In this document: in pieces, positions 44,946 through 55,166 of the stretch
Layout: every line of letters begins with the position of its first letter
Position numbering within the stretch: position 1 is the first letter of the stretch
Assembly (NCBI RefSeq): GCF_034702125.1
Contig: NC_085872.1
Span: 32,595,376 to 32,659,375, forward strand
Origin: Engraulis encrasicolus
Taxonomy: Eukaryota > Chordata > Actinopteri > Clupeiformes > Engraulidae
DNA: 64,000 bases
Direction: 5' to 3'
Notes under the pieces: model-generated
The model's database searches: none
What the model saw: the letters and a program-made list of their open reading frames with translations, nothing else
Told to the model about the DNA's origin: nothing
Made by a program: the position numbers and the translations under genes

Positions 44946-45787
44946 GAGCTCTTCAGCGTTGACGTCAACTTGTATGCGGCGGTTGGCGTTCGGGTTCTAT
45001 GGCGATTTTTTTACATTGCAACACGCCATAGAGATTCAGGTTTGGCAAAAATATAAGTTGAACGCCAACAACGAACATTAGCGTGTCCCCGCATCCCTTT
45101 CTCATTAGTGGAACGGATCGTATCATCATGTTGGTGTATTCACATGTTAAATCATGACGATTTTAATTCAATATTGCTAACCCCTTTCTGATCATTAAAA
45201 CTTCCGAACTACATGCAGTTGTCTCTTACCTGTTACGTCATCCGTGGTACGCTACATCACGAAACGTGAAAGACGATAAAAAAATCTTGGTAACGTGAAA
45301 GACGATAAATATTTTGCTAAACGTGAAAGACTATAAAGACTTTTGGTAAAAGTGAAAGACGAGCTCTTGCTAAACGCTGGAAGGATGCTATCAAAAAGCG
45401 GATGAGAGAACGATCGAGAGCTCGAGCCCGAATTTATACTTTCCTTTGGTTGCCATGGATACAACCCTCCGCACGTACATGACGTTAGATACAGGCGCCG
45501 CTTCTGTAGTCGCCAAAAGTTTCCGGGTTTAGCATATGGACGCAACATCGTATTTATGTCGAAGTTTGACACAAAATGATCAACCACGTCATACCTACAG
45601 CCTATTTTTAACACCCTCGACAGCTTGCGGGGGTTCGCTAAGCGCGTGCTTGCACTCGGAGCTTATTTGAAACTGGCCCCTATTCATTCCCAATGGGAGG
45701 CCGGAAGCCGATACGAACCAGGATGTCCTTAAATGCTAACATGAAAGACTACAGTCTACTACATGCTTCCGCTTTACTGAAGAGCTC
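44946..45787. mobile_element. TA-flanked element (842 bp), GAGCTCTTCAG ends
   Basis: Perfect inverted ends GAGCTCTTCAG/CTGAAGAGCTC with TA on both sides. The first six bases equal those of the 43200 family, so the two are related at the ends only. The 120-codon reverse frame inside is an artefact of a minisatellite. Confidence 0.85.
45256..45380. repeat. Four ~30-bp tandem units
   Basis: ACGTGAAAGACGATAAA followed by TTTTGGTAA/TTTGCTAA is repeated four times inside the 842-bp element. Confidence 0.85.
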
Positions 45788-45805
45788 TATTGAAGTTCAT
45801 TAAAT

Positions 45806-46178
45806 TAAAGGTGTGTCGTTCTCGAACGAGCCGGTTCTTTTGAACGGCTCCCTGAAGTGAACGATGGGAATCGGATCGCAGCTGAGGGAGCCACTCGACC
45901 GTTATTTCGTTCATTTTTCATTCATTTTAAGCACGTGACCTCGACCAGAGTAATTAAATTTGGGAAAAAACACACTTGTTTGCCTTATAGAGTGGCAAAA
46001 ACTGTCTTTAGAATCCGGAGAATAATCAGTTGTTGTTTGGACAAAATTACCTTGAGGTGGAGTCAAAATATTACATTCAAAACACTGAATAAATAATTGA
46101 AAAAAGAGCCAAAAGAGCCAGTTTTTTTGAATGGGTCTTTGAAAGGAACGAGCCACTAAGATCCGGATCCCATCTCTA
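45806..46178. mobile_element. hAT MITE (373 bp), perfect TSD
   Basis: Ends TAAAGGTG and CATCTCTA (imperfect inversion) are flanked by CATTAAAT at 45798-45805 and 46179-46186. The interior has repeated GAACGAGCC/GAGCCAAAAGAGCC words, related to the element at 55746-56692. Confidence 0.85.
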
Positions 46179-46304
46179 CATTAAATATAGAAATATTGAA
46201 TTGAAATACACATTTAAATGTGACCCTTAAATGTGTCCTTGTTTTACTACTAGCCAGGTTCTAATGTAGTTGTGCATAATGTACACACTGGACAACAGCT
46301 CGAC

Positions 46305-47234
46305 CAGGGGTGTCAAACTCAAAGTGAATAAGGGCCAAAATCAATTAATATTCATAGTTTTCAAACAAAATATTTCCGGCCATAGTATATGGTAGTTCAA
46401 ATGGGTGGCATGTCATTTTTCCGACGCCTCTTTGGTCCGATGCGTCAATATTCCGAAAATGTCCCATTGATCCTACAGCCCATTAAGTCGAAATAATTAA
46501 ATTAAACCCTTTGCTCCGTTAGCTCAATGTTCCGACCAATGGCTGTTTGGGGTTGGTCATCATAATTCTCCTCCTGCTCCTGTTTTCCTCCTCGGTGGCA
46601 AAGAGCTGCATGCTACCACGAGCACAGGAGCTTGGTCAAGCTGTGCCCTTACCAAAACCACCCCTTAACCTAACCTTAATGCAATGTTTCCAAGTTGTAC
46701 AATTGTGCCCTACACCAAACCATTCCTAAGCCAAACCTGTCAGTATTGCAATGTTTCTGAGTTTTAAATTTGTGCCTTGACCAAAACTTTGCCTAAACCT
46801 AACCTGTCACAGACATCTGCATGACCACTGCGCATATCAGAGATGACGGTAATCTAAACTAAAGCAGCATTTGATCGGAACATTGGACTGTCGGGACAAA
46901 GGGTTTCATTTTATCGGGTAAAAGGTTTGTAAGACTAAGTGCTGTAGGATCAATGGGAAATTTTCTGAATATTGACACATCGGACCAAAGAGGCGTCGGA
47001 AAAACGAGCAGTCCCAGCACATTTTGTGTTGCGTATGGGTGTGAGCTGTTTCATTGGCCCGGGCCCACTCATATTGATGTGATACACCAAATTTCATGTT
47101 TAAGTCTTATTACGCTATAGCCAACATTAATGGTATATGTAGGCCCACTGTAATACACATTGGAAATGACCTCGCAGGCCGACGAAAATTACTCAGGCCA
47201 GGTTTGGCCCCTGGGCCTGGGTTTGACATCCTTG
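46305..47234. mobile_element. hAT element hosting a palindromic insertion
   Basis: Ends CAGGGGTGTCAAACTC and GGGTTTGACATCCTTG are hAT-like. Flanks AGCTCGAC/AGCTAGAA match 6 of 8. The middle is taken by the element at 46414-47006. Confidence 0.75.
46414..47006. mobile_element. Element with ~65-bp TIRs (TTTTTCCGACGCCTCTTTGG)
   Basis: Left arm 46414-46478 and right arm 46942-47006 are inverted with few mismatches. Inside, a ~65-70-bp unit (AACCTAACCT...TGCAATGTTTC...TTGTGCC) is repeated two to three times (46660-46805). No target duplication was identified and the superfamily is unknown. Confidence 0.8.
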
Positions 47235-47270
47235 AGCTAGAAGACTGAAGAAGAATGCTGCAATGAGTAA

Positions 47271-47613
47271 GGGGTCTTACACACCAGGGCGGTAAAGCGT
47301 CGCGGAATGGCCACGTTAACGGCGTCGGGGAAAATACATTGAAACCTATCTGTCCTTATATACCAACCGGCAGTAGTCGGGCGTCAGCGGCGCGGGCGCG
47401 ACTGCATTTGGAAAATAGAACTCGAGCGTATTTTTCACGCCGGTGACTGGCGGTGTCTCATTCAAATGAATGGCAAAGTAGCACGCTAGCTTTAGATGTG
47501 GCACGCCGATGCTGTCAGTGTGAAAGGTAGGAAAACACACGCCGGCCGAAACTAAGCAGAAAGACCGTGTTCGTCCCACGACCGCTCCGTTCCGCCTTGG
47601 TATGTTTTGGCCC
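47271..47613 (-). mobile_element. Harbinger-type MITE, copy B (343 bp)
   Basis: Reverse orientation of 33876-34241. Ends GGGGTCTTACACACC and TTGGTATGTTTTGGCCC, flanked by TAA on both sides (47268-47270, 47614-47616). Confidence 0.92.
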
Positions 47614-47764
47614 TAATAGAGGGGGGAAAAAAACCAATTGAAGGCGCATGTGAGAAATGAAGTGCTTTGCTTCAAAGCTTTTATGCAAAAAAGACATAGG
47701 TCTGATAACTTGACACATAACAATTAAGCAATACTGTTGAACCAACAACTACAAAACAAAATAG

Positions 47765-48262
47765 CACAGCAAGTTCTTAAAAGTTTCAAATAAGCATGAA
47801 CAAAAACATTCAAAAAGCTTTTAGCATGAACAAAATATTGATGCTGCTCTGTGCGAAGTGGATAGCACCTGGCCATGTAAGCAGTCACTGCATCTTTACT
47901 TCCACCATCATTACCACTTTCCCTGGTATTCTCCTGAGTGGTGGGCTGAGGATAGCGGGGGTCAAACGTGTCCTCAATCCAGTTGGTGTGGGGTGCATCT
48001 TTCTCTATCATGCAAAAGTTATGGAGTGCACAGCAGGTTGCTATTACTTTCTGTGTAAAGGTAAAATGAAACTCACTCTGCTTCAGCAGCACCCTCCACC
48101 TGGCCTTTAACATCCCAAACGTGTTCTCTACACCCACCCGAGCAGGACTTCAATGAAGGTTAAAGGACAACTGTTCTGGTGTCAAAGCTGGGGAGTGCTT
48201 GTAGGCCTTCACCAATCACCTCAGCAAAGGACAGGCAGGGTCTCCGATGATTAGCATCCTAT
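47765..48262 (-). pseudogene. PIF/Harbinger transposase, C-terminal part
   Basis: The reverse strand reads a GDPACPLL motif (third catalytic Asp region) near 48236 with an in-frame stop after it, then KAYKHSPALTPEQ. It continues as VENTFGMLKARWRVLLKQ, FTFTQKVIATCCALHNFCMI and a variable acidic C terminus to about 47780. This is the end of a DDE_Tnp_4 domain; the upstream two thirds are missing. It is different enough from 23779-24927 to be another Harbinger family. Confidence 0.8.
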
Positions 48263-48307
48263 CGGATTATTGATGTAACATGTAAACTCAGAAGAAATGT
48301 AATCTCT

Positions 48308-49110
48308 TTATTTGGGGCTCATGTATACAGTTCCGTCGAATTCTAATAAACTAATTACATTTAATCTCTTTACACAAAACGTGTCCATATAAACACGCCT
48401 ATTGAGACAACACCCACAGCCATAGGACCCATTGAACTGGTGGATACCTTGGAGCAAACATTTTGCCACTGCATCGCAGGTACAAGCAATAGGGAAAACC
48501 CTTGAAATGATAAGCTTTCCTGTGCGTGGACGTTTCCAAGTTATATCATTTAAATTTATGTTTTTAATATCATTAACAAATTTATAGAGGAATGTAGTCA
48601 TGTCCGGTTTTCCTCGGCCAAACCAAACACCGGCATGTTTGAACCTCACCTCTGCAGGCAACTCATTAATAACACAACGAATAGGCCACAGGCAGTTAAA
48701 GGAAGAATTAACACAGGGACACACCATCACAATTCCACAGCAAAGAAATATCCCCTGCCCTGTACTTTGTTTGTTTCGGGAGTTGACCTGGTGGTTCATT
48801 GTTAGGAATTTCTCTTTGGAGGATGTTTTGTATTTGTTTCTCTATCGAAAGACTAACGAAGAAATCTCCCTGTTTAAAACTTTCATTTGTTTCACCACAC
48901 TGAACACAAGGGGAGGTTTGGTTGTTGGAAGTCCATTTTCAATACCAAGGTCCGAGTTGTCAATTCAATTGTCTTGGTCTGTAGGCCTATCTTCATCTTC
49001 ATGGCGGTGTCTGTCATTTTCTTGTGCAGTCAGGTTGGTCCGCCATTTACTGGTTGTTGGGACTTCAGTCAGATATTCTGGATCTAAAAATCTATATACA
49101 AATGTGCTGT
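48308..49110 (-). pseudogene. EnSpm/CACTA-type transposase fragment (copy 3)
   Basis: On the reverse strand, traces include DPEYLTEVPTTSKWR (about 49080), WNCDG (about 48750), then LWPIRCVINELP, GVWFGRGKPDM, ISRVFPIACTCDAVAK and FNGSYGCGCC, ending near 48310. Block order equals the 5' half of copy 1. At least two shifts are needed. The remaining C-terminal part is absent. Confidence 0.75.
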
Positions 49111-49140
49111 CTTGGTCAAGTTTGTTGTTCTTTGCTCTAT

Positions 49141-49359
49141 ATGCGGCGCGCTGCATTTGGAAAATAGAACGAGCGTATTTTTCACGCCGGCGACCGGCGG
49201 TGTCTCATTCTGAATGGCAAAGTAGCATTTGAATAGGACTGGCCGCGCACGCCGACGCTGTCAGTGTGAAAGGCAGAGAAAAACACGACGGCCAAAACTA
49301 AGTAGAAAGACCGCGTTCGTCCCGGGACGGTTCCGTTCCGCCTTGGTATGTCTTGGCCC
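49141..49359 (-). mobile_element. Harbinger-type MITE, copy C (truncated)
   Basis: Same family and orientation as copy B; the TCTTGGCCC end is followed by TTA. The first ~125 bp are missing. Confidence 0.85.
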
Positions 49360-49693
49360 TTATGGCCCCCTGGGGGGGCGGAGCTATAACCGGAAGCTCG
49401 TATCTCCGGAACGCAAGGTCGCAGAGACACGAGACCAAGACAGACGTGTTCCTTGACCCCAAATTATGTCTGTCACGACCAACTCCCGAGTCTCTACGAT
49501 GTACCGTTCCGGAGATATTCACCAAAAAAAAAACGTTGTCCATTGGAACGAATGGGAACGAAAAAACGCCTAAGTCCCACAGCCAAAAAACGTCCCCAGG
49601 AAAGTTGTTAGGAGTATGTTTCAGGTCATTTGGAACATTTTTGTATACATAATTTTGAACTCCCCCCCCCCCAAATGTTACAAAATAAACAAC

Positions 49694-49766
49694 CAACTCC
49701 CGCCAGGAGTTGCACCTGGTGCTTTCACCCAAAGAATGAATGTGTTGCTGTTACACCACAAGAGTG
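49694..49766 (-). other. tRNA-like sequence with A- and B-box
   Basis: The reverse strand has TGGTGTAACAGC (A-box-like) and, about 35 nt later, GGTGCAACTCC (B-box-like) in a segment of tRNA length. The stems are poor, so it is not a functional tRNA. It could be the head of a tRNA-derived SINE or a chance match. It lies between the MITE copy C and the unidentified frame. Confidence 0.25.
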
Positions 49767-49878
49767 GGGGTTGTTTTTTTTTGTTCCCTTGAACATAGGA
49801 TTTTTTGGGGGTTTTTGTATTTTTTTTTGTAATTTTTAAAAAAAAATGGAACTATTTACACTTGCAATCTTCCTCCTC

Positions 49879-50677
49879 TTACTCTTTCTTCATGTATTCC
49901 CTCCTCTTCTTCCTGAACGAGAAGAATGTTCTGATGGGAATCTTTTCTTCCGTACACCACTTCTTGTAAGCTTCGTAGGCTTCTTTGTGGCTTATCGTTG
50001 GATTTTTCGTCGGGTGGTCAAGTTCTACCTCAGTCCACTTGATTCTGACATTGCCAGACAGGGTGCGGGCTTCGTTCCACACTTCTCTCACTGCCCCATC
50101 ATCCACTTCGGCTGCCTCCACCTCTTGGACCTCCACATGCTGCTCAGGATCCCCAGGCACAGGCTTGGGCGGTAGATCGTTTGCCTTGGGAAAGACCAGC
50201 CTGTACGGGATGCTGTAATGGAGTTTGTACACTTTCATCGTCGTCACTTGCTCGAGTAGGAACTGGTCGAGGATAAGTTTCCTCTTCATGAGCTCCTGGC
50301 TCAGGGGGATTTCCTCTCCCAGGGTGCGCCACTCAGCATAATCAACGAAGTCTCCGTTCATTCGCAACCCCACACAGCTGACGAAGGTCAGCTGTTTCAG
50401 ACTGTCCTCCTCTTTCATCTGGCCGATCCTCCTCTCCACCTTCTGAAGCCAGGGCATTCCGTGCGCACGGTATTTCTGCAAGTTCCGCGCAAAGCAGAGC
50501 TTGCGGATCTCCATCTGTGTACATATCTGACCCGTCAGGGTTGCCAGCCTGGCATCTTCAGGAGGGTCCGTTCCCTGGTCGTGCAGCGCCTGGAAGCAGT
50601 TGAATACTCTTCGCACACAGTACTTCTTGGACAAATCCTTGACACACAGCAGGGGAAAGTTGTTGAGTTTCATCTCT
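49879..50677 (-). CDS. Unidentified protein, C-terminal part (264 codons)
   Basis: A long reverse-strand frame with clearly higher GC and codon regularity than its flanks. From ATG 50673 it runs to a stop at 49879, but the frame is open upstream to the TTAA at 50678 and continues on the far side of the inserted element (54105-54420), so this ATG is probably internal. Residues about 170-205 are Pro/Glu/Val-rich. The last 35 residues (EAYEAYKKWCTEEKIPIR and a basic end) resemble a small winged-helix-like tail, but no domain can be named. No stop or shift interrupts it. It is not a family I recognise; it might come from a large mobile element or a virus-derived insertion, but nothing seen proves this. 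Confidence 0.5.
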
Positions 50678-51896
50678 TTAACTCCTTAACGTTCCAGGGG
50701 GCGCCCTCGCCCCCGTTTATGATCATATTTCATATTTCATATTTTGTGTATTGCACGAAATATAGTCACCCATCATACCAAATTAAAGCTTTCCCTTTCG
50801 TCTTTCCAGCCACAAGACTCATTTTTGACCCAAACACACACCCTGCATTCATTTCACTGTTTTATGAAGAAATTATGAAAAGTCATATTCGATAAAATTA
50901 TGTAATCGCTTACCGCTGAAGACCTCGTAGCGTTATCAGATCGACCACGTCAATCAAACAAACCACCAGCCCCTTCCTTAGTCTTCATAGAACACACCCA
51001 GTGCAAAAGTTTTGATAAATAACCTCACTTTATGTCCATCAAAGGCTTGAATTGGCAGCTGCATCTTGCAACATGGAAAAAACGCGACATTTTTTTTTGC
51101 CGTTGAGAAGCAAAAATCCACCAGAAAGGATCTGTGTTCACACACTTCCTTGATATCTGCGTGCAACCACATTTTTCTTCTGTAGATTCAAGTACCGTTT
51201 GACCAATGACAGTGAAGTATGTGATGACTCATAGGCCTGAAAGCCAATCAGTGCTGACCATGCATAACTTTACTTCCTACACTTAGCAGCCTGGTTTTCA
51301 CATTTTTCTAGAAGTATCACATAAATGAAGCTATCAGTGTTGTAGTCAAGAATCTAAGGAACTCAGTGATATGTAGATTGTGTGGGTTTTGACTGGAAAT
51401 GTCACTAAAAAAACAGGGCGTAAACCGAGACGCAAGTTTTGCGCTCATCAGCTGTTACGCACAGTTGTTTTAGCTACCATGCTAAACGCAGAAAGCGCAT
51501 AGTTCCGTATTTGTGTTTTGGAGCAGAACGACATCTAAACTCGAAGGGATATAAAGATTTGCCCTTCTGGATGTAATGGAAGAATGTACTGGACATGACA
51601 GTGATGAATCAGATGGTATTCAGATGGATATATGACTGCTGCTGCCTGTAACTAAGACGGATGTTGACCATTTCACAAAGTCTGCAAGGGGGTATGTTTT
51701 CCATCCTGTCTTCAGTAAACTGTTCATGATGCTCTTAGACATTTGAAAACCCAACGGTTCCGTTATTGAAGGTGGCATATTGTTCCTCATCAGTGTATTT
51801 ACATAAAATTGTAGATTTCTTTGTTTGTTTGTTTGTTTGTTTGTACATGTAATGGAGGCTAACTATCAGAGTTGACTAGACTACCGGTATGCGCTT

Positions 51897-52380
51897 AGTG
51901 TTATGAACGTAACGAGGGAAGGGGGTGAGATATAGGGTGACCAGCTCCGATGACAGGAAAAGAACAGCTAGGGAGATAGTGAGAGTTCTGTCTGTGGAGA
52001 CGTGTTGCATCGAGAGCATACTGTACACAGCTCTTGCACCTGTTTGTGCGCGCATATGCGCTACACGAAACTGGGACGCTAGGGAATGAAAACGCCATGC
52101 TATAAACCTTCATGATGCACTACACGTTCGCTGGTTGAGTGTTTGTATACTATGCCTTTAGTGTTATGAACGTAACAAGGGTGTGGGGAGAGAAAGAGAA
52201 AGTTAAGGGGTGAGATATAGTGACCAGCTCCGTGACAGGAAAATAACAGAGTGAGAGAACTGTCTAGTGTTGCGTCGAGAGCATACTGTACACAGCCCTT
52301 GCTGTGACTAATTTGTGCACGTATGCGCTAGGGAAACTAAGACGCTAGGGAATGAAACACCGCTGTAAACTTTCACGTAG
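51897..52380. repeat. Two ~255-bp tandem copies
   Basis: TTAGTGTTATGAACGTAAC ... GAGATATAG ... GAGAGCATACTGTACACAGC ... ACGCTAGGGAATGAAA occurs at 51897-52125 and 52157-52380 with many small indels. Confidence 0.88.
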
Positions 52381-52404
52381 CAGTTACTGAAGTAAGTCCA
52401 TAGA

Positions 52405-52538
52405 TGTATTGTGCTCCTTGAGATGAGAGGATGAGAGAGGAGAGGAGGAGGCGGAGGAGGAGGAGGAGGATGAGAGGAGGATTTCTATTCCATAGTGAGC
52501 AACAAGGACTAATTTCAATATGTAGAAAGGTGCATAGA

Positions 52539-52632
<94 letters not shown>

Positions 52633-52677
52633 CAGACAGAGGAGATCTGTATTTACTCTCGATTCAGATTACGCCCT

Positions 52678-52757
<80 letters not shown>

Positions 52758-53157
52758 GTCAGCTTGTCATTGACTGTATGCATATAAAAGTCACTTACAA
52801 TAATGACAGAAATGTGTATATCTAAAGTACAAACATCGAGATTGTATGTATTTCCCCCCTTTTTTGCCAAGGTATACATTCAGGTCACTCATAACTGTTG
52901 TTTTCAAACTTGGGACTGTGCCTCTAGTGACTGTTTTGTGCTCCTTCAGAGGAGAGGAGAGGAGAGGAGAGGAGATGCGAACAGGAGAGGAGAGGAGAGG
53001 AGAGGAGAGGAGAGGAGAGGAGAGGAGAGGAGAGGAGAGGAGAGGAGGATGAGGATGAGGATGAGGATGAGGATGAGGATGAGGAGGACAGGAGGATTTC
53101 TATCCCACAGTGAGTAACAGAAGGAAAAACTATGTGTGGGAAGGTGCATAGAGAAGT

Positions 53158-53216
<59 letters not shown>

Positions 53217-53347
53217 GCGCGTGCGTTGTGTGTGTGTGTGTGTGTGTGTGCGTTGCGTGCGTTGGCAGTGCGTAATCAGAGTTGAGAGTACATACACAGA
53301 TTTGCAACCCACCCCACCCCCCCGATCTGCGCCCCGACCACCGACCC

Positions 53348-53390
<43 letters not shown>

Positions 53391-53505
53391 CTGTCAGCCT
53401 GTCGTGGACTATATGCATATAAAACTCACTTACAATAATGACAGAAATGTGTAGATATCTATATTACAAAAATCGATATTGAATGTATTTTCCCCCTTCT
53501 TTGCC
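52405..53505. repeat. Two ~520-bp tandem copies with microsatellites
   Basis: Order in each copy: TTGTGCTCCTT, GGA/GAG-rich run, GAGGATTTCTAT, GGTGCATAGA, (GT)n, unique segment, (CA)n, CTGTCAGCTTGTC-like, ACTCACTTACAATAATGACAG. Copies at 52405-52870 and 52930-53505. Microsatellites: GT 52541-52599, GA 52600-52632, CA 52681-52756, GGAGA 52950-53055, GT 53159-53250, CA 53348-53388. Long Cys-Val, Thr-His or Ser-Leu frames over these runs are not genes. Confidence 0.9.
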
Positions 53506-54104
53506 TTTTTATTCAGGATTTTCAGAAAATCAGGGTTTTGAGAGTATTCTAACAGAACAATCTAATCCTCTAAAGTGTAACCTTTCCAAAGATATGTAAT
53601 TTTTGTATCTGTGATGTTGCATTTACAAGTAATGGCATGTTTTCCATCAACATACCTGTACGTCTCCAAAAGTGTCCATTTGGAGACTCCAAATGGTACC
53701 TTGCAAAAACGCCTAGGCATACCCACATATAAAATGGTGTAGAGAGCCCACCTTTTGAGATTTTGTTTTGAAATGTAAGTTCTTAGGACTTGTTGCCTTT
53801 GTTTCATTCTGTCTGTAACCCCTTACCTCACAGTAAAGGGTATGTTTCATAGATGTACATTTTATTTATTCTAGGCGAGGGTCAAAAATTATCAAAAGTT
53901 ACAATAATTACTTAATCTACAGATTTCACCAGAAGAATTTACAGTGGATCTGACTATATGTAAAGAAACTAGAGAATGTCTGCTTTACAAAAGTGGTCTT
54001 ATTTTGTCCATAGCACAAAGGGCTGGGGTACAGTTACAATTTCAATTTGGGTACGCCTTTTCAGGCGTTTTTCAGGCAAATCGCCAGGAATGTTAAGGGG
54101 TTAA

Positions 54105-54420
54105 ATCCCTCCAAGAGACATGCTGTCATATCTACCCCAGCTTCCTGAAGAAGTGCTTTGCCCCTGGCAAAGGTGTGGGGGAAAGAGAACACATGGACGG
54201 TCAGCAGGTCTTTGACGAGGGCTTCCACTGTGGTGCTGCCCGTCAGTGTCAGGTTCTGTGGCAGCCTGTCGACCTTCATTGCGTACAGCGGAATGGGTGA
54301 CGAGTCAAAGAGATCGGACAGTATGACCCTCAGCCGGAACAGGCAAAGGACTCGCCACTGGAGCTGCTTATTGCACGTCCATGTTCTCAGGGGAGGGGGG
54401 TATTCCAGGATCGCGGCACT
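54105..54420 (-). CDS. Unidentified protein, upstream part (~105 codons)
   Basis: Reverse-strand frame in phase with 50677-49879 after excision of the TTAA element. It is open from just inside the telomere-like repeat (a stop lies at about 54422) to the insertion site. It is GC-rich like the downstream part and contains a LYAMKVDRLP segment and a hydrophobic-rich helix region. No start codon before the repeat tract is convincing, so an upstream exon is likely; a possible one, 54560-54475, reads NNHLSKVLHVPANTVYNELV. Family unknown. Confidence 0.45.
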
Positions 54421-54422
54421 AT

Positions 54423-54471
54423 TTAGGGTTAGGGTTAGGGTTAGGGGTTAAGGTTGGGGTTGGGGTTAGGG
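54423..54471. repeat. Interstitial telomere-like (TTAGGG)n
   Basis: Three perfect TTAGGG units followed by degenerate GGTTAAGG/TTGGGG units. A second, shorter block (two units) lies at 54553-54570. Both adjoin the unidentified frame. The region 54571-55100 otherwise shows nothing. Confidence 0.85.
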
Positions 54472-55099
54472 CTTGGCCTAGGGATTGTACCAGCTCATTG
54501 TACACTGTATTGGCTGGCACATGAAGCACCTTGGAAAGATGATTATTGCAAGGCTTAGGGTTAGGGTTACAAGTTGGCCTGGTCCCGGTAGGCCGTGCTT
54601 TAACCCACCCCTGCACACACACAGTGTATAGCCATATTAATATAGCCTAATAGCCTCTCAATTGTCCCTAGGCATATTACCTTTTGTATGGAGCCTTGTC
54701 CACTCCGTTTTCCATTGGAGAAAGTCTATGTTATAGTCCTACTTCTGCAAGGGAAATTGTTATGGAAATGATCAGACCATATTACATTTAGCTAATATTC
54801 ATTATATGTATTTGCATTTTCATTTATACATATATTTTGTTTACATTTATTATATTGCATGGGCTAGACATAATATTGTCATATTGATAAATAACATGCT
54901 TAGAACTACGTCAGCGGCCCTAGAGCGCACATACTCTCTCACCTGCGCAAGTAGCATTCCTCGCTCTGATTCGTCACAGCTGTCAAATTGTCAATGAATG
55001 AACGTCCAGGAGAAGAGCTCTACAAAGTACGTATATAACGACAGTAAGTATTCGATAATTTATCATGACGTCACACGTACTTACGGGTGGTAGAAAGCT

Positions 55100-55166
55100 C
55101 CGAGACGCTGAGGTAAATAATTGCCGGCTGCGCGGCTCATCACAACAAACAACAATTTCAACAGGT
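55100..55166 (+). promoter_or_regulatory. Candidate promoter/5' UTR exon of YqaJ/SWIM-type gene
   Basis: A GC-rich stretch leads to AATTTCAACAG|GTAAGTT (donor at 55167). The matching acceptor CTCTGCAG lies at 55611-55618, just before the exon with the start codon. No TATA box is evident. Confidence 0.4.

Larger units (their letters stand above)
50682..54100. mobile_element. TTAA-flanked 3.4-kb non-coding element
   Basis: Ends CTCCTTAACGTTCC and GGAATGTTAAGGGG (12 of 14 inverted), with TTAA at 50678-50681 and 54101-54104. Removing it together with one TTAA leaves the surrounding reverse-strand frame open, which fixes the boundaries. TTAA duplication is shared by piggyBac and Kolobok. The interior is AT-rich, has no transposase and carries two layers of tandem duplication plus long microsatellites (51897-53505). 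Confidence 0.85.

Noticed and set aside
45252..45614. 120-codon reverse frame with Ser/Phe/Leu repeats
   Set aside because: It overlaps a 30-bp minisatellite inside a non-coding TA-flanked element and has no domain.
49694..49766. Functional tRNA gene
   Set aside because: The A- and B-box resemblance is present but acceptor and anticodon stems do not pair well.
52431..53454. Long frames with Cys-Val, Thr-His, Ser-Leu or Arg-Gly runs
   Set aside because: They are translations of GT, CA and GGAGA microsatellites, open in several frames on both strands.
50700..54100. A piggyBac transposase within the 3.4-kb TTAA element
   Set aside because: Both strands contain only short or repetitive frames; no DDE core or cysteine-rich tail is present.
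49879..54420. Assigning the orphan frame to an integrated herpesvirus-like element
   Set aside because: GC content, telomere-like repeats and a TTAA element nearby are suggestive, but no polymerase, terminase, capsid or other hallmark gene is present, and no homology could be seen directly.
54423..54471. A chromosome end
   Set aside because: The TTAGGG tract is short, quickly degenerates and is followed by another 9.5 kb of ordinary sequence.
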